Position numbers and translations under genes: made by a program. The notes under the pieces are model-generated. The model did not search any database. It was not told where the DNA came from and was given only the letters and a program-made list of their open reading frames with translations. Shown one piece after another: positions 1 through 7,746 of a stretch of DNA of 13,840 nt. This stretch comes from RGUW01 sp040399325 (GTDB taxonomy: Bacteria > Cyanobacteriota > Cyanobacteriia > PCC-6307 > Cyanobiaceae): the NCBI GenBank assembly GCA_040399325.1, contig JBBASJ010000055.1:1-13840 (forward strand), written 5' to 3'. Every line of letters begins with the position of its first letter. The first letter of the stretch is position 1.

Positions 1-315
1 GGGACGCGCGGCGGCAGCGTGCAACTCTGAGCCGTCGATTATCTGCGAGAGCCCGTTCAAAGAAGCTTTGGAGAAGGCATCAAGACGCTGGTGATTGCGT
101 CCCAGCGCTCAGCGTTGCGTTGGCCCTTCTTGGCAGAGACGGGCATTTGTACGTTTGTACAACGATGAGAAGAGGCCCAAGAGGACGTACCCCCTTGAAC
201 GCGAGAGTCAGGGACTTCAGAGACAGCTTCCCCAGGACACAGGCAGCCCGGCAGTTGCTGAAAAACGGCACAGGACTGCGATCGGTGATCATCGCCTTGG
301 TGGCGGGCCAACCCT
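1..315. other. Left-edge stretch without a convincing gene
   Basis: No reading frame here resembles a known protein. One + frame is open from position 3 to beyond 480, but its translation is arginine- and serine-rich and looks like no family I know. A minus-strand frame covering roughly 57-311 ends in a short stretch containing the residues AKKG. Base composition is visibly less GC-rich than in the genes that follow. The stretch holds a GTAC-type palindrome (147-162) and an 11-base match (124-134) to the repeat family near 9.1-9.3 kb. The first 90 bases could be the tail of a gene lying to the left, since a + frame ends in TGA near 95, but I cannot name it. Confidence 0.5.
147..162. promoter_or_regulatory. 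GTAC-N4-GTAC palindrome, possible LexA-type site
   Basis: The sequence is TTGTACGTTTGTACAA, two 6-base arms around GTTT. The cyanobacterial LexA box is described as roughly AGTAC-N3-TGTACT. This site keeps the GTAC-N3-TGTAC core but lacks the outer A and T. No gene starts convincingly just downstream on either strand, so it may instead be the hairpin core of a degenerate copy of the repeat at 9074-9113. Confidence 0.25.
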
Positions 316-1161
316 GTGGCATCGGCAGAGCTGTCGGCAGAGCTGGAGCAATCCCGGGATCTGGTTGCTGCCAGCGTTCAGGCCCAGGCTGCACAGGTGG
401 GGGTCTGGCAGGAGCATGGCGGCATGGGTTGGTGGCTGAGCGGTCTGCCCGCGATGGCCGCCAATCTCGTGGTGGCCTGTGATCCCGGTGCGAGTGATCG
501 GCAGATTGGGGCGCTGGCGCGTTGGATGGCCCGGCGCCCTGCGCCTGCTGGATGGTTGCTCTGGCCCGATCAGCAGCCCGCGCGGCAGCAGCGGTTGCTG
601 GAGGGTTGCGGGTTTCGGCCCTGCGAACGCCTGTGGCTGGCATCTGTGGCCTGTCGGCACGGCGACCTCGAACCCGGGCTCTGGTCCCCGTCAACGCATG
701 AGGTGGAACCTGGGTCAAGCCGCCAGCTGATCGCTGCTGACAGGGCTGCTTACGGTTCGCTGCTGCAGGCCTGTCACGGCATTCCGGCGTCGCTCGCGGC
801 GGTGGTGGCGCAGGCCTTTGTCAGCGAGCGGTTCAGCCCCATGGGGCAGGCCTCGGTGCGCCTGCAGACCCTGGCATTCGATCGGAGGGGTGCATTGTTG
901 GCTGCGATCACGGCTGCCGTGGTCAGCCGTCCGGCAGCTCCCCCCCTCGGTGGATTGCTGTGGCTGGGGACCCATCCCAGCTGCAGGCGTCACGGTCTGG
1001 GACGGTTGGTCACCGCCGCCGCCTGCCGCTGGCTGGCCGGCTGCGGTGTCGCCCGTATCCATGTGCAGGCGTCTGACGCGGCGGTGACGCTCTACCGGTC
1101 GCTGGGCTTTGCAGAGGACGGTTGGCTCGAGCTCTGGGGTTGCCCGCCGTTCAGACCCTGA
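316..1161 (+). CDS. GNAT family N-acetyltransferase
   Basis: This 281-residue protein carries a C-terminal Gcn5-related acetyltransferase fold. Residues 224-229 (RRHGLG) form the acetyl-CoA pyrophosphate-binding motif A, followed by an alpha helix, the strand IHVQASD, and YRSLGF at 260-265, the usual C-terminal motif B. The N-terminal half has similar hydrophobic spacing but no acetyl-CoA loop, so it may be a degenerate second domain; that is inference. An in-frame TGA at 286-288 limits the start, and GTG at 316 is the first good candidate. A perfect 12-base tandem duplication at 322-345 gives SAEL-SAEL at the N-terminus. Its 3' end overlaps the end of holA on the other strand by 11 bases. 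The substrate cannot be read from the sequence; a RimI-like protein or small-molecule acetyltransferase is possible. Confidence 0.8.
   Translation: MASAELSAELEQSRDLVAASVQAQAAQVGVWQEHGGMGWWLSGLPAMAANLVVACDPGASDRQIGALARWMARRPAPAGWLLWPDQQPARQQRLLEGCGFRPCERLWLASVACRHGDLEPGLWSPSTHEVEPGSSRQLIAADRAAYGSLLQACHGIPASLAAVVAQAFVSERFSPMGQASVRLQTLAFDRRGALLAAITAAVVSRPAAPPLGGLLWLGTHPSCRRHGLGRLVTAAACRWLAGCGVARIHVQASDAAVTLYRSLGFAEDGWLELWGCPPFRP
322..345 (+). repeat. 12-base perfect tandem duplication
   Basis: TCGGCAGAGCTG occurs twice back to back (322-333 and 334-345). It adds four residues (SAEL) in frame near the N-terminus of the acetyltransferase. Confidence 0.9.
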
Positions 1162-2158
1162 GCAGGAAGCCGTCGCGAAAGGCCTCGCCGGGGTCGGCAC
1201 CGCGTTTGAGGGCGGCTTCGACCTCGAGCAGCTGGCCGAGCAGCTTCAGCATCTGCTCGGGGGTGCGGCCCTGGATCTGTTTGCGCATCACGTAGATGCG
1301 TTTGGGGTTGCCGATGCCGGCGGCTTTGGCGATCACCGCCGGATCCCGTTCGCCGCTGCGCTCCAGCAGTGCCACCCACAGCCAGCCGCGGATCTGGCTG
1401 CTGAGCGAGGCGACGATGCGCAGGGCCGGTTCGTTGGCCTCCAGCAGGGCATCGCTGAGGGCGATGGCGTCGGCGGGGCGACCGGCCAGCAGGGCATCGC
1501 CCACCGCCAGGGCGCTGGTGCTGCGGCCGCCCACCAGGGCCTGCACGGCTTCCAGGGTGATCGGTGCGGCGTTGCTGTCAAGGCTGCTGACCTCAAGGCT
1601 GCTGACGTAGAGGCTCAGTTTTTCGAGTTCGCTGGCCAGGCGGGCGCTGTCGCTGCCGATCGCCTCGGCCAGGGCCTCGGCGGCGGCCGGTTCGAGCGTC
1701 AGCCCCAGGTCGGTGGCGGTGCGGGTCACCAGCTGCACCTGGCCGGCCCCATCCCAGATGGGCGGCAGCGCGAAGCTCTGCTCGCTCGCCCGACCCTCCT
1801 TGACCAGCTGCTGCAGGGCCTTGGTGGTGCGCAGGCGGGCATCGGGTTTGCCGCTGCTCACCAGCAGCAGGTGGCAGTCGGGGTTGATCAGCGCCAGGTT
1901 GGCGTCGAGCAGGGCGGCCAGCTCCGCCGGGCACTGGTTGCAGAAGGGGCTGCGTTGCAGCACCACCACGCGGGCGCCACTGCCAAAGGGTGGGGTGCGG
2001 GCCTCTTCCAGGGCCTGGGCCGCCTGGGCCGGATCGTTGCCATCGAGCCGGCTCAGGTTGATCGCGGCCCAGGTGGGGTCGAGCCTGGCGTCGATCAGGG
2101 CCTCCACGGCCCGGTTGCGCGCCGCCTCGTCGTCGCCCCAATACAGATGGATCGGCAT
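1151..2158 (-). CDS. holA: DNA polymerase III subunit delta
   Basis: This 335-residue protein matches bacterial HolA in length and layout. The delta subunit is part of the clamp loader, opening the beta sliding clamp and helping to place it on primed DNA. The N-terminus (MPIHLYWGDDEAARNRAVEAL) begins like the family's P-loop-like first strand but has no true Walker A, as expected for delta. It is followed by VVVLQRSPF, LLLVSSGKPD, and a helical C-terminal collar domain (residues about 210-335) with IRGWLWVALL and KRIYVMRKQIQG. The start is ATG at 2158; it is divergent from cobH, with the two starts under 30 bases apart. A 15-base tandem duplication produces VSSLE-VSSLD in the linker before the collar domain. 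The 3' end overlaps that of the acetyltransferase gene. Confidence 0.9.
   Translation of the reverse strand: MPIHLYWGDDEAARNRAVEALIDARLDPTWAAINLSRLDGNDPAQAAQALEEARTPPFGSGARVVVLQRSPFCNQCPAELAALLDANLALINPDCHLLLVSSGKPDARLRTTKALQQLVKEGRASEQSFALPPIWDGAGQVQLVTRTATDLGLTLEPAAAEALAEAIGSDSARLASELEKLSLYVSSLEVSSLDSNAAPITLEAVQALVGGRSTSALAVGDALLAGRPADAIALSDALLEANEPALRIVASLSSQIRGWLWVALLERSGERDPAVIAKAAGIGNPKRIYVMRKQIQGRTPEQMLKLLGQLLEVEAALKRGADPGEAFRDGFLLRV
1578..1606 (-). repeat. 15-base-period tandem duplication inside holA
   Basis: TCAAGGCTGCTGAC occurs at 1578-1591 and again at 1593-1606, a period of 15. It encodes two copies of a VSSL-acidic pentapeptide in a linker of the delta subunit and keeps frame. 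Confidence 0.85.
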
Positions 2159-2187
2159 GATCGTCAGACGACGGCTGGAGCGCGTTG

Positions 2188-2901
2188 GTGCTTGATCATC
2201 CGATCTTTACGGCCAGCATCGCCCTGATTCGCCAGGAGCTGGCCGCGCGCGCGCAGGCCGATGGTGCCCTGGCAGATCGATTGCAGGCCCTGAGCCCCCT
2301 GGAGCGCGATGTGCTCGAGCGCTGCATCCACAGCAGTGGCGACCTGGCGCTGGCGGCCGATCTGGTGTTTGCACCTGCTGCGCAGCAGGTTGCCCCAGAG
2401 CCACCTCTCGATGCCTGCAGCCGGGGGTTGGCGGCGCTGCTGGCCGGCGCGCCGATCCTGTGCGACACGGCCATGGCGACGGCGGCGGTGGCGCCCATGG
2501 CCCGCCGCACCCTGGGCAACCGGGTGCTGTGCCTGCTCGACTGGGCCCCCGCCAGCGGGGCTGCCGGCAGCACCCGCAGCGCCGCGGCGGTCGAGCCGGC
2601 CTGGCGCGAGCTCACGGCCCAGGGGCCTGCCCCGGTCGTGCTCATCGGCAGCGCCCCCACAGCCCTGGAGCGCCTGCTGGATCTGGTGGCCGCTGGTGCG
2701 CTGCAGCCAGCACCGCCGCCACCGGCGCTGGTGATCGGCATGCCGGTGGGCTTCATCGGCGTGGCCGAGAGCAAGCGGCGCCTGGCGACCAGCGGCCTGG
2801 CCCAGATCCGCCTCGATGGCCCGCGCGGCGGCGGGGGCCTGGTGGCAGCCGCCTGCAATGCCCTGCTGCGGGCCGCTGCGCTGCAAACCTGTGCGTCTTG
2901 A
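2188..2901 (+). CDS. cobH: Precorrin-8X methylmutase (cobalt-precorrin-8 methylmutase)
   Basis: CobH/CbiC moves the C-11 methyl group to C-12 of (cobalt-)precorrin-8, giving (hydrogeno)cobyrinate in the corrin pathway; cyanobacteria use it to make pseudocobalamin. The sequence shows the family N-terminus (LDHPIFTASI), the motif RCIHSSGD at about residues 45-52, whose histidine is the proposed proton donor, and the motif MPVGFIGVAESKRRL near residue 187. About 237 residues is a normal length. Start choice: an in-frame TGA at 2158-2160 leaves only TTG at 2185 and GTG at 2188. A GGAG at 2177-2180 lies 4 bases before TTG but 7 before GTG, so I prefer GTG. It is divergent from holA and is followed after 21 bases by the aminotransferase gene. 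Confidence 0.9.
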   Translation: MLDHPIFTASIALIRQELAARAQADGALADRLQALSPLERDVLERCIHSSGDLALAADLVFAPAAQQVAPEPPLDACSRGLAALLAGAPILCDTAMATAAVAPMARRTLGNRVLCLLDWAPASGAAGSTRSAAAVEPAWRELTAQGPAPVVLIGSAPTALERLLDLVAAGALQPAPPPPALVIGMPVGFIGVAESKRRLATSGLAQIRLDGPRGGGGLVAAACNALLRAAALQTCAS

Positions 2902-2922
2902 GAAGCATGAACCCTGAGAACC

Positions 2923-4140
2923 ATGCAGCTTGAAGCGCTTGGGCTGCACTGGGATCTGGAGCCCGGCCTGGTGTTCCTGAACCACGGCAGCTTCGGCGTG
3001 GCGCCGCGGGAGCTGCTGCAGTGGCGTTTTGGGGTGCTGGCCGAGATCGAACGCGATCCGGTGGCCTTTCTGGTGGATGCGCTGCCCCCGCGTCTGGAGC
3101 ACTCGCGGCAGGTGTTGGCCGAATTCGTGGGGGCCAACCCGGGCCAGCTGGCGTTCGTGCCCTCGACGACCCATGGGCTCAACCAGCTGCTGCAGCGGCT
3201 CGAGCTGCCGGCCGGCAGCGAGGTGCTGCTGAGCGATCACGGGTACAACGCCACCCTCAATTTGGTGCGCTTTGCCTGCGAGCAGCGGGGCTGGACGCTG
3301 CGGCAGGTGCAGCTGCCGTTGCCTGTGCAGGATCCGCAGCAGGTGGTGCAGGCCTTTGCCGATCAGTGGGGGCCGGCCACGCGGCTGCTGCTGGTCGACC
3401 ACATCACCAGCCCCTCGGCGTTGGTGCTGCCCCTGCCCGGGCTCATCGCCCTGGCCCGCGCGCGCGACGCCCTGGTGATCGTCGACGGGGCCCACGGTCC
3501 GGGCTCGGTGCCACTGGCGCTTGATGCCCTGCAACCTGATGCCCTTCAACCTGATGCCTACGTGGGCAACCTGCACAAGTGGCTGTGCTGCCCCCGCGGT
3601 GCAGCGTTTGTGTGGGTGCGCGATCCCTGGCAGCAGTCGCTGCGGCCGCTGGTGATCAGCCATGGCGCCAACGCGCCGCTGGCCCCGGGGCAGAGCCGTT
3701 TTCACGTCGAACACGACTGGATCGGCACCGGCGACCCCAGCCCCTGGCTGGCCCTGCCCGAAGCCCTGCGGTTGCTGAGCGGCAGCGACGAGCCCGCGCA
3801 GTGGCGCCCGCGGCTGGAGGCCCTGCAGCAGCGCCACCACCACCTGGCCCAGGAGGGTCAGGATCTGCTGCTTGCGGCCCTGGGCGTTCCGGGGCCAATC
3901 GCCCCGGCGTCCATGCAGGCGGCGATGGCGGCGGTGCCCCTGCCGCCGGTGGGTCAGTGCGACGGAAGCGCACTTCAGGCGCGGCTGCGGGCCCAGGGTT
4001 TCCAGGTGCCGGTGATTCCGCTGCGCCCCCATGAGCCGGGGCTGCCGCAGCTCTTGCGCATCGCCTGCTTCGCCTACAACGACCGGGCCGATCTGGAACG
4101 GCTGGCTGATCAGTTGGCGATGGCCCTGCGCCAGGCCTGA
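2923..4140 (+). CDS. Class V (isopenicillin-N-epimerase-like) PLP-dependent aminotransferase
   Basis: This 405-residue fold-type I PLP enzyme has the family order: FLNHGSFGVAPRE at residues 18-30; STTHGLNQLL at 81-90, which binds the cofactor phosphate; IVDGAHGPG at 186-194 with the PLP-contacting Asp188 and His191; and YVGNLHKW at 213-220, where Lys219 should form the Schiff base. This arrangement is typical of isopenicillin N epimerase/cysteine desulfurase-like proteins of unknown physiological substrate in cyanobacteria. No dedicated IscS/SufS loop cysteine is obvious. Just before the PLP lysine, a 15-base tandem duplication inserts DALQP. The start is ATG at 2923, only 21 bases after cobH, so co-transcription is likely. 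I would not assign a reaction. Confidence 0.85.
   Translation: MQLEALGLHWDLEPGLVFLNHGSFGVAPRELLQWRFGVLAEIERDPVAFLVDALPPRLEHSRQVLAEFVGANPGQLAFVPSTTHGLNQLLQRLELPAGSEVLLSDHGYNATLNLVRFACEQRGWTLRQVQLPLPVQDPQQVVQAFADQWGPATRLLLVDHITSPSALVLPLPGLIALARARDALVIVDGAHGPGSVPLALDALQPDALQPDAYVGNLHKWLCCPRGAAFVWVRDPWQQSLRPLVISHGANAPLAPGQSRFHVEHDWIGTGDPSPWLALPEALRLLSGSDEPAQWRPRLEALQQRHHHLAQEGQDLLLAALGVPGPIAPASMQAAMAAVPLPPVGQCDGSALQARLRAQGFQVPVIPLRPHEPGLPQLLRIACFAYNDRADLERLADQLAMALRQA
3523..3558 (+). repeat. 15-base-period tandem duplication inside the aminotransferase gene
   Basis: GATGCCCTGCAACCT (3523-3537) is followed by GATGCCCTTCAACCT (3538-3552) and a further GATGCC. One base differs between the copies. 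It encodes DALQP-DALQP-DA beside the active-site lysine loop. Confidence 0.9.
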
Positions 4141-4402
4141 GAAGCCAGGGGCGCCACGCAGGGCAAGGCGCGCTGTCGGGGCTTCGACTCCACGCTCGCG
4201 CCGGCGGGAGCTGTGGGGTTGGTGGACTTGTCTAGACAATGTATCGACAGAGCTGGCCTCCAGGGCTTGCCTCCCCACCCCCTTGGCGCTGCTGTGGATG
4301 GCAGTGCTCGATCACCTTCACTGAGACGGGCCAGCTGTCGCGTCGCCGCCCGCGCCATCTCTGCTGACCCAGTTGACGCAGGAGCCTCCGTCTGGCCTGT
4401 TG
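4141..4402. other. Convergent intergenic gap with a 12-base palindrome
   Basis: This lies between the 3' ends of the aminotransferase gene and mutS. No frame looks coding. The one distinctive element is TTGTCTAGACAA at 4228-4239, a perfect palindrome followed closely by a second TGTATCGACA half-like element. I see no clear GC hairpin with a T tract, so no terminator is assigned for either gene. Confidence 0.5.
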
Positions 4403-7279
4403 TCAGGCAGCAACCGGTGCGCTCTCACCCTCGCCCTCGCCAGCGCCTTCGCCCAGCTGAACGCTCACGTGGCTGTTGGTCTCGATGCGGCCCAGCACCT
4501 GGCGGGCCCGCAGCACCACCGCCGCCGGCACCCCGGCCAGCCGCGCGGCCTCGATGCCGTAGCTGCGGCTGGCGCCTCCTGGCGCCACTCGGTGCAGAAA
4601 CACCAGGGCGTCGCCGGTTTCTTCGACCAGCACCTGGGCGTTGGCGACGTTGGGCTGCAGTGCGGCCAGCTCGTTGAGCTCGTGGTAGTGGGTGGCAAAG
4701 ATGCTGCGGGCACCCAGCGGGCCCGCCAGGTGTTCGGCCACGGCCCAGGCGATCGCCAGGCCATCGAAGGTGGCGGTGCCCCGGCCGATCTCGTCGAGCA
4801 GCACCAGGGAGCGCGCGGTGGCGTGGTGCAGGATGTTGGCCGTCTCGGCCATCTCCACCATGAAGGTGGACTGGCCCGCGGCCAGGTCGTCGCCGGCCCC
4901 CACCCGGGTGAACAGGCGATCGGCGATGCCCAGTCGCGCCGAAGCCGCCGGGATCCAGCTGCCCATCTGGGCCATCAGCTGCAGCAGGCCCACCTGGCGC
5001 AGGTAGCAGCTCTTGCCGCTGGCATTGGGCCCGGTGAGGATCACCAGGTCGGGACGGTCGCTGCTGGTGTCACCAGCTGACTCCAAGCCGCCAGTTGACC
5101 CCAGAGCAACGCCATTGGGCGTGAACGGTTCCTCCACCAGCAGCTGCTCGACCACCGGGTGGCGGCCGGCCTCGATCACCAGCAGCCGCGCCTCAGGACC
5201 GCCTGGATCGGTGATCTCCGGGCAGCAGTAGCCGTTGGTGGCGGCCAGCTCGGCCAGGCTGGCGAGGGCATCGAGCTCGGCCACCAGCCGCGCCGCTGTA
5301 CGCACCGGTGCGGCCTGGTCGCCCACCCGAACGCGCAGCGCACAGAACAGCTCGTATTCGCGCTGGGCGGCCCGGGCCTTGAGCTGCACGATCTGGCCTT
5401 CGCGCTGCTTGAGCGCCGGCGTCACAAAGCGCTCCTCGTTGGCCAGGGTCTGGCGGCGGATCCAGTGGTCGGGCACCGCGCCCGCCTTGGCGCGGCTCAC
5501 CGCCAGGAAGTAGCCAAAGGTGCGGTGGTACTGCAGCTTGAGGGTGGCGATGCCGCTGGCACTGCGCTCGGCCGCCTCCTGGGAGGCCAGCCAGCGGTCC
5601 TGGTCGTCGAGCTGGTTGCGCAGGCCATCGAGCAGGGGGTCGACGCCGTCGTGGATCAGACCGCCTTCGGTGAGCGAGAGCGGCGGGGTGTCGAGCAGCA
5701 CGTGGCGCAGTTCGGCCGCCAGGGCCTCAAGTTGGGGCCAGGGCCGGGCCAGGGCCTGCAGCGGCCCACTGCTGCTCTGGCCCAGCAGCCCCGCCAGTTG
5801 GGGCAGGCGCTCGAGGCCGTCGGCGAGGGCCACCAGGTCCCGGGCTGAGGCGGTGCCGGCGCCGCAACGCCCCGCCAACCGCTCCAGATCGCCCATGGCC
5901 CGCAGCGACCGGCGCACCCCGTTGCGCAGGGGTCGGTCGGCCACCAGCTCGCTCACGGCAGTCTGCCGCCGCAGAATCGCCGCCCGATCCACCAGGGGCG
6001 CCTCGATCCAACGGCGCAGGCAGCGGCCGCCCATGGCGGTCAGGGTGCTGTCGAGGGCCCACAGCAGCGAGCCGTGCACCCCGCCGCCCATCTGGCTGCG
6101 GGTGAGCTCGAGGTTGCGGCGGGTGGCCGCATCGAGCACCAGCGCATCGCCTTGATGCCAGGTGGTGGGCAGATCCAGCGGCACCCGCGCTTCGCTGACG
6201 GTGCCGTCGAGGTAGGCCACCAGTCCGCCGGCGGCCCGCAGCGCCAGGGGCATTTCGCCCAGCCCCAGGCCGTCGAGGCTGGCCAGGCCAAAGCGCGCTT
6301 TGAGGGTGGCCGCCGCCTCGGCTGCGGCAAACGGAGTGCGTGGCTGCGGCGTGTGGTGAATCCCTGGCGGACACCACTGGTGGTGGTCTTGATCAACATC
6401 ACCACTACTGGTGGGGCCACCCTCCGGCACCAGCAGTTCGGCCGCTTCGAGCTGCAGCAGTTCCTGATGCAGGGCGGGGCTGCCCGTGCGCTGGCTGGCC
6501 CTGAATTCGCCGGTGCTGACGTCGGCCACCGCCAGCCCCCAGTTGGCACCGTCGAGCACCACCGCCGCCAGCCAGTTGTTGCGGCGCGCGCTCAGCAGGC
6601 CTTCGTCGATCACGGTGCCGGGGGTGAGCACCCGGGTGATCTCGCGGCGCAGCAGCTCGCCCTTGGCGGGCGTGCTCTCCACCTGATCGCACAGGGCGAC
6701 GCTGTGGCCGCGGCGCACCAGCTCGCCGCAGTAGCGCTCGGCGGCGTGGTGCGGAATGCCCGCCATCGGCACCCGTCCGATCGCCTTGCCCCCCTCCTTG
6801 CCGGTGAGCGTGAGCTCGAGCAGCCGCGACACCAGGATCGCGTCTTCAAAGAAGCACTCAAAAAAGTCGCCCAGCCGGTACAGCAGCAGCCGGTCGGGAT
6901 GGGCGCGCTTGAGCTCCACGTAGTGCCGCAGCATCGGCGTCAGCTGCTCGGGCTTCACCAGGCCGTGGTGATGCCAGGGGGGCAGGTCGTCGCCGGCGCC
7001 GTCGGCCACTGGCTCGCCCCCCTGCGGGGTGCCCGACGCTGCACGCCCTGCCTCAGGGGCTTCTGCCTCAGCGGGTTCTGCCTTGTTCCCTGGCCCTTGC
7101 CCTGCCTGCCGCTGTTGCCGTTTCGGTTGCCGTTGCCGAGGTCGGGCGCTGGCGTCGCTCACCAGGGCGCCATCGTCTGATGCGGCATCCGTTTCGGCCC
7201 TGTCTTTTGCAGCAGGTTCGGCCTCGACGAGCCCCAGCGCGGCCACCAGCGAGAGCTGCTGCTCGGCGTCTGCGGCCAC
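4403..7279 (-). CDS. mutS: DNA mismatch repair protein MutS
   Basis: MutS binds base mismatches and small loops and starts repair through ATP-driven clamp sliding. Residues 139-141 (FFE in LGDFFECFFEDA) are the Phe-X-Glu mismatch-reading motif. The C-terminal ATPase has Walker A GPNASGKS at 750-757, the STFMVEMAETANIL signature near 803-817, Walker B LVLLDE at 825-830, and ATHYHEL around 862. At 958 residues it is about 100 longer than E. coli MutS. The excess is an N-terminal low-complexity stretch (about residues 20-105) rich in Ala, Glu, Arg and Gln, plus a variable linker near residues 290-325. The start is GTG at 7279, which gives a plausible MAADAEQQLSLV N-terminus; a later start cannot be excluded. 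The PIN toxin gene ends 49 bases upstream on the same strand. Confidence 0.95.
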   Translation of the reverse strand: MAADAEQQLSLVAALGLVEAEPAAKDRAETDAASDDGALVSDASARPRQRQPKRQQRQAGQGPGNKAEPAEAEAPEAGRAASGTPQGGEPVADGAGDDLPPWHHHGLVKPEQLTPMLRHYVELKRAHPDRLLLYRLGDFFECFFEDAILVSRLLELTLTGKEGGKAIGRVPMAGIPHHAAERYCGELVRRGHSVALCDQVESTPAKGELLRREITRVLTPGTVIDEGLLSARRNNWLAAVVLDGANWGLAVADVSTGEFRASQRTGSPALHQELLQLEAAELLVPEGGPTSSGDVDQDHHQWCPPGIHHTPQPRTPFAAAEAAATLKARFGLASLDGLGLGEMPLALRAAGGLVAYLDGTVSEARVPLDLPTTWHQGDALVLDAATRRNLELTRSQMGGGVHGSLLWALDSTLTAMGGRCLRRWIEAPLVDRAAILRRQTAVSELVADRPLRNGVRRSLRAMGDLERLAGRCGAGTASARDLVALADGLERLPQLAGLLGQSSSGPLQALARPWPQLEALAAELRHVLLDTPPLSLTEGGLIHDGVDPLLDGLRNQLDDQDRWLASQEAAERSASGIATLKLQYHRTFGYFLAVSRAKAGAVPDHWIRRQTLANEERFVTPALKQREGQIVQLKARAAQREYELFCALRVRVGDQAAPVRTAARLVAELDALASLAELAATNGYCCPEITDPGGPEARLLVIEAGRHPVVEQLLVEEPFTPNGVALGSTGGLESAGDTSSDRPDLVILTGPNASGKSCYLRQVGLLQLMAQMGSWIPAASARLGIADRLFTRVGAGDDLAAGQSTFMVEMAETANILHHATARSLVLLDEIGRGTATFDGLAIAWAVAEHLAGPLGARSIFATHYHELNELAALQPNVANAQVLVEETGDALVFLHRVAPGGASRSYGIEAARLAGVPAAVVLRARQVLGRIETNSHVSVQLGEGAGEGEGESAPVAA
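7050..7079 (-). repeat. 15-base degenerate tandem repeat in the mutS 5' region
   Basis: Two 15-base units, GCCTCAGGGGCTTCT and GCCTCAGCGGGTTCT, share 13 of 15 bases. They encode part of the Ala/Glu-rich N-terminal extension of MutS. Confidence 0.7.
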
Positions 7280-7328
7280 GGCTCCGGCGACTGGGGACGC
7301 CCGATGGTAGGTGGGTTGCCCGCCGCGC

Positions 7329-7742
7329 TCAGCCCTTGACGGGCACGAACGTCACGCCCGGGATGGCCGCAAAATCGCCGTCCTGCGTCAGCAACATGGC
7401 CTGGTGCGCCTGGGCAGTCGCCAGCATCACGCTGTCGGCCAGCGGCAGCTTCCACCTCAGGCCCAGCTCGGCGGCGCGCAGCGCCAGGGCTGTGTCGAGC
7501 GCCACCTGGGTGCCCTGTTGCATCAGGGCAATCGCCTGAAGGGCCGGCCCCTCGCCATGGCGTCTGAGCATCCACTTGAACACTTCCAGGACGCTCAGGC
7601 TCGGCACCAGCAAGGCCGCGGGCTGCTCGATCGCGGGGGCAAAGGCCTCGGCGTTGGGCCCATCGGTGAAATATTCGATCCACCCCGACGAATCGACCAC
7701 CCAGCGCTGCTTGGTGAGTGACTCAGTGTCGTGTTCGCTCAC
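7329..7742 (-). CDS. PIN-domain ribonuclease toxin (VapC-like)
   Basis: PIN toxins cleave RNA with a cluster of acidic residues holding Mg2+ or Mn2+. From GTG at 7742 the protein is about 137 residues, a normal VapC length. The expected acids are present in order: Asp in WVVDSSGWIEYF, Glu in SVLEVFKW, Asp in PLADSVMLATA, and Asp in LLTQDGDF near the end. The frame stays open to a TTG at 7784, but that start would overlap the antitoxin gene by 38 bases. GTG 7742 begins 4 bases after the antitoxin stop, so I prefer it. The partner is the AbrB-type antitoxin just upstream; mutS follows downstream on the same strand. RNA cleavage is inferred from the family. Confidence 0.85.
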   Translation of the reverse strand: MSEHDTESLTKQRWVVDSSGWIEYFTDGPNAEAFAPAIEQPAALLVPSLSVLEVFKWMLRRHGEGPALQAIALMQQGTQVALDTALALRAAELGLRWKLPLADSVMLATAQAHQAMLLTQDGDFAAIPGVTFVPVKG

Positions 7743-7746
7743 GGCT

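Noticed and set aside
1109..2227. 372-residue + strand frame opposite holA
   Set aside because: It is antisense to holA, with Gly/Gln/Ala-rich low-complexity translation.
4141..4240. Possible tRNA T-arm-like GCTTCGACTCC in the convergent gap
   Set aside because: No matching acceptor, D or anticodon arms could be placed around it.
2164..4278. 704-residue open frame on the minus strand across cobH and the aminotransferase gene
   Set aside because: It is antisense to two clearly recognised genes and is Gln/Arg/His-rich, as expected when GC-rich coding DNA is read in reverse.
4748..4757. GCGATCGC (HIP1 type) inside mutS as a special feature
   Set aside because: HIP1 octamers are common in many cyanobacteria; a single copy here is not informative.
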